A stretch of 10,044 nt of DNA, from assembly GCA_018903015.1 (NCBI GenBank), contig JAHIPR010000215.1, positions 1-10,044 on the forward strand, written 5' to 3'. Below, piece after piece: positions 7,381 through 10,044 of this stretch. This DNA is from a bacterium. GTDB lineage: Bacteria > Atribacterota > JS1 > SB-45 > 34-128. Numbering within the stretch: the first letter of the stretch is position 1; each line of letters starts with the position of its first letter. Position numbers and translations under genes: made by a program. Under the pieces are notes generated by a model, which saw nothing but the letters and a program-made list of their open reading frames with translations, had not been told where the DNA came from and ran no database searches.

Positions 7381-7464
7381 TATTGGACAGCATATAAAAA
7401 ATTTACGTCCCCTGCCCTGCCCTACACTATTCATTAAAGAAAATCCTACTATTCAAAAAGGGAC

Positions 7465-7496
7465 CATTTTTAATCCGAATCATTAAAAGTGTTTTT
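7465..7496 (+). terminator. Weak rho-independent-like terminator
   Basis: A 10-bp stem with one G-T pair (7465-7474 with 7482-7491) encloses a 7-base loop CCGAATC and is followed by five Ts (7492-7496) on the + strand. The stem is almost all A-T, so it would be weak. Its position after the antitoxin remnant and before the convergent mazEF operon suits a transcript end. Confidence 0.3.
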
Positions 7497-7539
7497 GGGA
7501 AAGATTGATTAAGCAGCAAGATTCATTAATATTAAGTCA

Positions 7540-7887
7540 CTACCCATCAAAACTTAGCAGTGTCTCAAGTTTTTTTAATATTTCCAGGACCACTTCCTTT
7601 GGTAATTTATCACAAAATTCGGCATTTCTTATTTTCCAATCCAAGCTTTTTACCTGGTCTGATAAAACTACCCCGGTTACCTTTAATCCGGATGGGATCA
7701 TAACTTCAAATGGGTACCCTTTCACCTGATTGGTTATAGGACATAATATAGCCAAACCAACTTTAGCATTATAGGCTTTTGGTGAAAGAACAATTGCGGG
7801 ACGTCTTCCGGATTGTTCATGGCCGGCTTGAGGCTGCATATCTATCCAAACCACATCACCTCTATGTGGAATAAAATTACCCGCCAT
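7540..7887 (-). CDS. mazF: MazF endoribonuclease toxin
   Basis: A 115-residue protein of the MazF/PemK family, which cuts mRNA at short specific sequences and halts translation when its antitoxin is lost. Family hallmarks are in order: GDVVWIDMQPQ at 10-20, HEQSGRRPAIVLS at 23-35, CPITNQVKGYPFEV at 49-62, and GVVLSDQVKSLDW at 72-84. Glu24, Arg29 and Thr52 fall at the same positions as the functional residues of E. coli MazF, and the length is close to its 111 residues. The ATG at 7887 is used. It overlaps the mazE stop by one base (TGATG), and a GTG at 7890 would add one residue. The gene looks intact and active. It is transcribed towards the decayed antitoxin locus. Confidence 0.95.
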   Translation of the reverse strand: MAGNFIPHRGDVVWIDMQPQAGHEQSGRRPAIVLSPKAYNAKVGLAILCPITNQVKGYPFEVMIPSGLKVTGVVLSDQVKSLDWKIRNAEFCDKLPKEVVLEILKKLETLLSFDG

Positions 7888-8129
7888 CACCAGATTTCTT
7901 TTCCAACCGGTGCTCCGGTGTCAAACTCTCCGTGAAGATTGCTTTTAGAAACACCTTTTAAAAGTTTTTCGAGTGAATATTCTTTGTCGCTAATTGGCGT
8001 AATAATAATATTACCCTTTTCAATAGATATATCAACCATATTATTTATTTTTAAGTTTGCATCTAATGCAAATAATTTGGGAATTCGTAATGCCAGACTG
8101 TTCCCCCATTTTTTAATCGTGGTTTTCAT
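7887..8129 (-). CDS. mazE: MazE antitoxin, AbrB/SpoVT-type
   Basis: An 80-residue protein. The start is set at the ATG whose product begins MKTTIKKWGNSLALRIP, the classic MazE swapped-hairpin (AbrB-like) DNA-binding domain. An upstream in-frame ATG would put 25 non-homologous residues on the front and would lie inside the promoter. A Shine-Dalgarno GGAAGG sits about six bases ahead. The C-terminal tail (LEKLLKGV, then NLHGEFDTG and GKEIW) matches the acidic MazF-wrapping tail of E. coli MazE, which ends KEVW. Known role: it neutralises MazF and, with MazF, represses the operon. The gene is the first of the operon and overlaps mazF by one base, the usual order. Confidence 0.95.
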   Translation of the reverse strand: MKTTIKKWGNSLALRIPKLFALDANLKINNMVDISIEKGNIIITPISDKEYSLEKLLKGVSKSNLHGEFDTGAPVGKEIW

Positions 8130-8158
8130 ATAGCACCTTCCTTTCAAAAATGAACTAT

Positions 8159-8187
8159 AAAATGTATCTACAATGATTATACATTTT
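8159..8187. promoter_or_regulatory. Inverted-repeat operator of mazEF
   Basis: Perfect 9-bp arms AAAATGTAT (8159-8167) and ATACATTTT (8179-8187) are separated by 11 bases. The arms are 20 bases centre to centre, about two helix turns, so they lie on one face of the DNA. The repeat covers the -10 box and the expected start site. It suits binding by the MazE dimer or the MazEF complex for autorepression (family knowledge plus position). Confidence 0.6.
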
Positions 8188-8204
8188 CCATATGCAAAAT
8201 TCAA
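8176..8204 (-). promoter_or_regulatory. mazEF promoter
   Basis: On the minus strand, TTGAAT (8204-8199) and a perfect TATAAT (8181-8176) are spaced by 17 bases. The start would fall near 8169, giving a leader of about 40 bases before mazE. This is the best promoter match in the window. Confidence 0.8.
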
Positions 8205-8421
8205 GCGAAAAGTGCACCGCTTATTCTAAAAGAATAGATGGATCTATGCCATCATCTTTCTTTTCTTCTTTTTTTTATAGCCTTCTCTCTAAATCAGCTA
8301 TTTCGCGTTATAAAAATTCTAATTATAATTGTAATGTTTTAAATATTGGCCATCGTATATTATTTGCCTTCTCTCCCCTCCCCTTCTATCAAAACAAATA
8401 TTTATACTTTTGCACTCAAAG

Positions 8422-8454
8422 ATATTCTTCATTAATTTAAAAAAATATTCTTCA
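8422..8454. repeat. Direct repeats ATATTCTTCA
   Basis: Two identical 10-base copies at 8422-8431 and 8445-8454 have starts 23 bases apart. A partial third copy, ATATTCT, is at 8502-8508. They lie upstream of parA, where iteron-like centromere or operator repeats are often found. In such AT-rich DNA, chance is also possible. Confidence 0.45.
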
Positions 8455-8464
8455 AACTAATTTC

Positions 8465-8496
8465 TACATAATATATTAATAGCAAATTATTATGTA
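8465..8496. repeat. 9-bp inverted repeat upstream of parA
   Basis: TACATAATA (8465-8473) and TATTATGTA (8488-8496) are perfect inverse copies with a 14-base spacer. The repeat lies about 20 bases upstream of the proposed parA -35 box and is a candidate regulator-binding site. No T-run follows, so it is not terminator-like. Confidence 0.4.
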
Positions 8497-8516
8497 TAAA
8501 AATATTCTAAAAAAGC

Positions 8517-8545
8517 TTTTAATATTTTTTATTATATGTTAAAAT
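8517..8545 (+). promoter_or_regulatory. Tentative parA promoter
   Basis: TAAAAT (8540-8545) is a fair -10 box. TTTTAA (8517-8522), 17 bases upstream, is a poor -35 box. The surrounding A/T richness makes false matches easy. The leader would be about 35 bases. Confidence 0.3.
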
Positions 8546-8586
8546 ATTTCAAAAGTTAAAAATATAGAGGAATTTAAATAAATTAT

Positions 8587-9339
8587 ATGCAAATAATCGC
8601 TTTAATCAACCAAAAAGGCGGGGTGGGAAAAACTACTTGCGCTATTAATATAGGAGCGGGCTTAAATAAGCTTAGGAAGCGCGTCTTATTGATAGATTTA
8701 GATCCACAGGCACATTTGACCTACAGTTTGGGAATACCTGCCCACGAGCTTAAAAATACTGTTTATGAGCTTTTAAAGGGAACCGCAAGTTTAAAAGAAA
8801 CAATTACCGAAAAAAATGGTCTTAGCCTGGTCCCCTCTTCTCTTAATTTATCCGGAGCTGAGATAGAATTTTCAGGATTGGCCGGCAGGGAATTTTTACT
8901 TAAAGAAACCGTAGAAGGATTAAATAAATTTGATTATGTATTTATTGACTGTCCGCCCAGCTTAGGACTTTTAACTTTAAATGCTCTTACTACTGCTCAA
9001 AACGTTTATATCCCTTTACAAACAGAATTTTTAGCTTTACAGGGAATGACAAAGCTTTTGGAGACGATAAAAATAGTTAAAAAAAGATTAAATAAAGATC
9101 TAGAAATAACCGGAATTATAGCCACAAGGTTTGATTGTAGAAAAAATCTTAACCGAGAAGTGGTAGAAAAAATAAAAGAGTATTTTGGCAATAAATTATT
9201 TAATACTTTAATTAGAGATAACATATCTTTGGCCGAAGCCCCAAGTTTTGGTAAAAGTATTTTTGAATATAAATCTAATAGCTATGGAGCTAAAGATTAT
9301 TTAGACCTTTGCAAGGAAATTATAAAAAGGAGTAAGTAG
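8587..9339 (+). CDS. parA: ParA/Soj-family partition ATPase
   Basis: A 250-residue cytoplasmic ATPase. The deviant Walker A KGGVGKT is at residues 10-16, with the signature Lys10. Walker A' (LLIDLDPQ) is at 34-41 and Walker B (VFIDCPPS) at 118-125. QTEFLALQG (145-153) and AEAPSFGKSI (216-225) are also conserved. It lacks the N-terminal helix-turn-helix of P1-type ParA, so it is of the short Soj-like type, in which ATP-bound dimers coat DNA and ferry a ParB- or cargo-bound partner. The ATG at 8587 is the only sensible start by homology. The Shine-Dalgarno AGAGGA (8566-8571) is 15 bases away, unusually far, and would sit better before an ATA at 8578. The next gene follows the stop with no gap and is not a recognisable parB. 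Confidence 0.95.
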   Translation: MQIIALINQKGGVGKTTCAINIGAGLNKLRKRVLLIDLDPQAHLTYSLGIPAHELKNTVYELLKGTASLKETITEKNGLSLVPSSLNLSGAEIEFSGLAGREFLLKETVEGLNKFDYVFIDCPPSLGLLTLNALTTAQNVYIPLQTEFLALQGMTKLLETIKIVKKRLNKDLEITGIIATRFDCRKNLNREVVEKIKEYFGNKLFNTLIRDNISLAEAPSFGKSIFEYKSNSYGAKDYLDLCKEIIKRSK

Positions 9340-10044
9340 ATGTCAAAAGAGAAAGTATATATAAACTTGCAGGGTTTCCTGGCAAATGTAATAGTAGAGT
9401 CTCTGACCAGGAATACGCTTTTCGAAAAACATTATGTATCCTTAGCCAAATGCATCTCATTGCTTCAGCTTGGATATGAAACCGGAGCAGTATTGGGTTA
9501 TGCCAGAGGTAACAAGTTGGATATATTAAATAAAATGCTCTCCATGCAAGATATGATTTTTGACAATATAATAAAAGATATGCAGAAATCTGAAAAGAAA
9601 CGCCTTGACGATTTCAAAAAAGAACATGGGGGGAAACCTGATACATTTGCTGATTTTATATATTGGCCATTGTGGGAGAGCACCACTGGTTTAACTTTAG
9701 ATGATCTATTTAAGCCTTCTGGCACCGAAACCCTTGAAAGAAAACGGAAAAGAATATCTGATATAATTCAGAAAAAACTTGGGGCGAAGGTTCTACTAGA
9801 GGAGGCTCACTCTAGAATAAGCCGGTTTTTAATAAAAGGTTTGGGTTTTGGCAGTGCTTTCCCTGAATTAACGGCGAAAATGTTCAAGAACGTGTATGTT
9901 TGTAAAAAAAATGATGAGGAGTTGTGGAATATAACCAAAACACTTGGATTCGCTACCCCCATAGACATATCTAAAAGAATCAGTTTGCCCACAACTAAAT
10001 GGCGTCCACCAACGCTAAAACAAAATGAAAGGATAGTCCTTGGA
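9340..10044 (+). CDS. Unrecognised protein in operon with parA (3' end missing)
   Basis: The frame starts at an ATG immediately after the parA stop and has no stop through the right edge: 235 codons with product MSKEKVYINLQGFLANVIVE and onward. AAAGGAG, about 7 bases before the ATG, is a good ribosome site and shows coupling to parA. I do not recognise the family. Visible: a hydrophobic helix region with YVSLAKCISLLQLGYETGA (residues 32-50), a long charged helix with KDMQKSEKKRLDDFKKEHG, a Trp-containing stretch FIYWPLWES, a basic segment ERKRKRISD, and a Pro-rich TTKWRPPTLK near the cut end. There is no ParB-box-like motif and no helix-turn-helix that I can support. It occupies the place of the ParA partner (parB or cargo adaptor), so a DNA- or cargo-binding role is a guess. 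Confidence 0.8.
   Translation, partial: MSKEKVYINLQGFLANVIVESLTRNTLFEKHYVSLAKCISLLQLGYETGAVLGYARGNKLDILNKMLSMQDMIFDNIIKDMQKSEKKRLDDFKKEHGGKPDTFADFIYWPLWESTTGLTLDDLFKPSGTETLERKRKRISDIIQKKLGAKVLLEEAHSRISRFLIKGLGFGSAFPELTAKMFKNVYVCKKNDEELWNITKTLGFATPIDISKRISLPTTKWRPPTLKQNERIVLG

Larger units (their letters stand above)
8205..8586. other. 382-base intergenic region between divergent mazEF and parA
   Basis: No convincing gene lies here. An open frame on the + strand (to 8440) starts inside the mazEF promoter and has a low-complexity Ser/Phe-rich product. Visible items are two pyrimidine tracts (8255-8276 and 8367-8387), a short hairpin TATTCT-AAA-AGAATA (8222-8236), 10-bp direct repeats (8422-8454), a 9-bp inverted repeat (8465-8496), and a very AT-rich stretch before parA. 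The length and repeats would allow a partition site or multi-operator region. Confidence 0.6.

Noticed and set aside
7505..7729. Open frame on the + strand opposite mazF
   Set aside because: It is antisense to a well-supported mazF, has no ribosome site and gives a non-conserved-looking product.
8130..8204. Longer MazE start at 8204
   Set aside because: The extra 25 residues have no MazE similarity and would overlap the promoter and operator. The ATG at 8129 has the ribosome site and the family N-terminus.
8192..8440. Open frame on the + strand between mazE and parA
   Set aside because: It begins inside the mazEF promoter, has no Shine-Dalgarno and encodes a low-complexity Ser/Phe-rich peptide. 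It is treated as non-coding.

Overview
The window is AT-rich bacterial DNA (roughly one third G+C by eye) with tightly packed, overlapping genes, clear Shine-Dalgarno sites and frequent AGA/AGG arginine codons. It looks like an accessory or defence region of a low-GC bacterium. The species cannot be fixed from this sequence. No rRNA, tRNA, CRISPR array or intact transposase was seen.

Region 1 (1-5463, + strand) is one operon of four overlapping genes built around a type III restriction-modification system. A modification methylase (mod) is cut by the left edge. It is followed by a 147-residue winged-helix-like protein of YwgA/Panacea type, a 246-residue proteasome-family Ntn hydrolase with an N-terminal catalytic threonine, and the helicase-nuclease Res. 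The junctions are ATGA, ATGA and a 14-base overlap, so the two extra genes belong to the same transcriptional and probably translational unit. A self-compartmentalising-type protease inside a mod-res operon is the most striking feature here and may be an undescribed variant or add-on of type III restriction.

Region 2 (5464-7500, + strand) starts with a good sigma-70-type promoter whose -10 box overlaps a palindrome. It drives a nucleotidyltransferase-fold protein and an XRE-type helix-turn-helix protein (ATGA overlap), which look like a toxin-antitoxin pair. An unrecognised 141-residue protein follows, then the decayed, frameshifted remains of an XRE antitoxin, possibly with a scrap of its toxin, and a weak terminator-like hairpin.

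Region 3 (7540-8204, - strand) is an intact mazEF toxin-antitoxin operon with a near-consensus promoter and a 9-bp inverted repeat over the -10 box.

Region 4 (8205-10044, + strand) begins with a 382-base non-coding stretch carrying short direct and inverted repeats. A Soj/ParA-type ATPase follows. Directly behind it, where parB would be expected, is an unrecognised gene that runs off the right edge. A restriction system, two intact or likely toxin-antitoxin loci plus one decayed one, and a ParA gene together suggest a defence or maintenance island, or part of an integrated mobile element.
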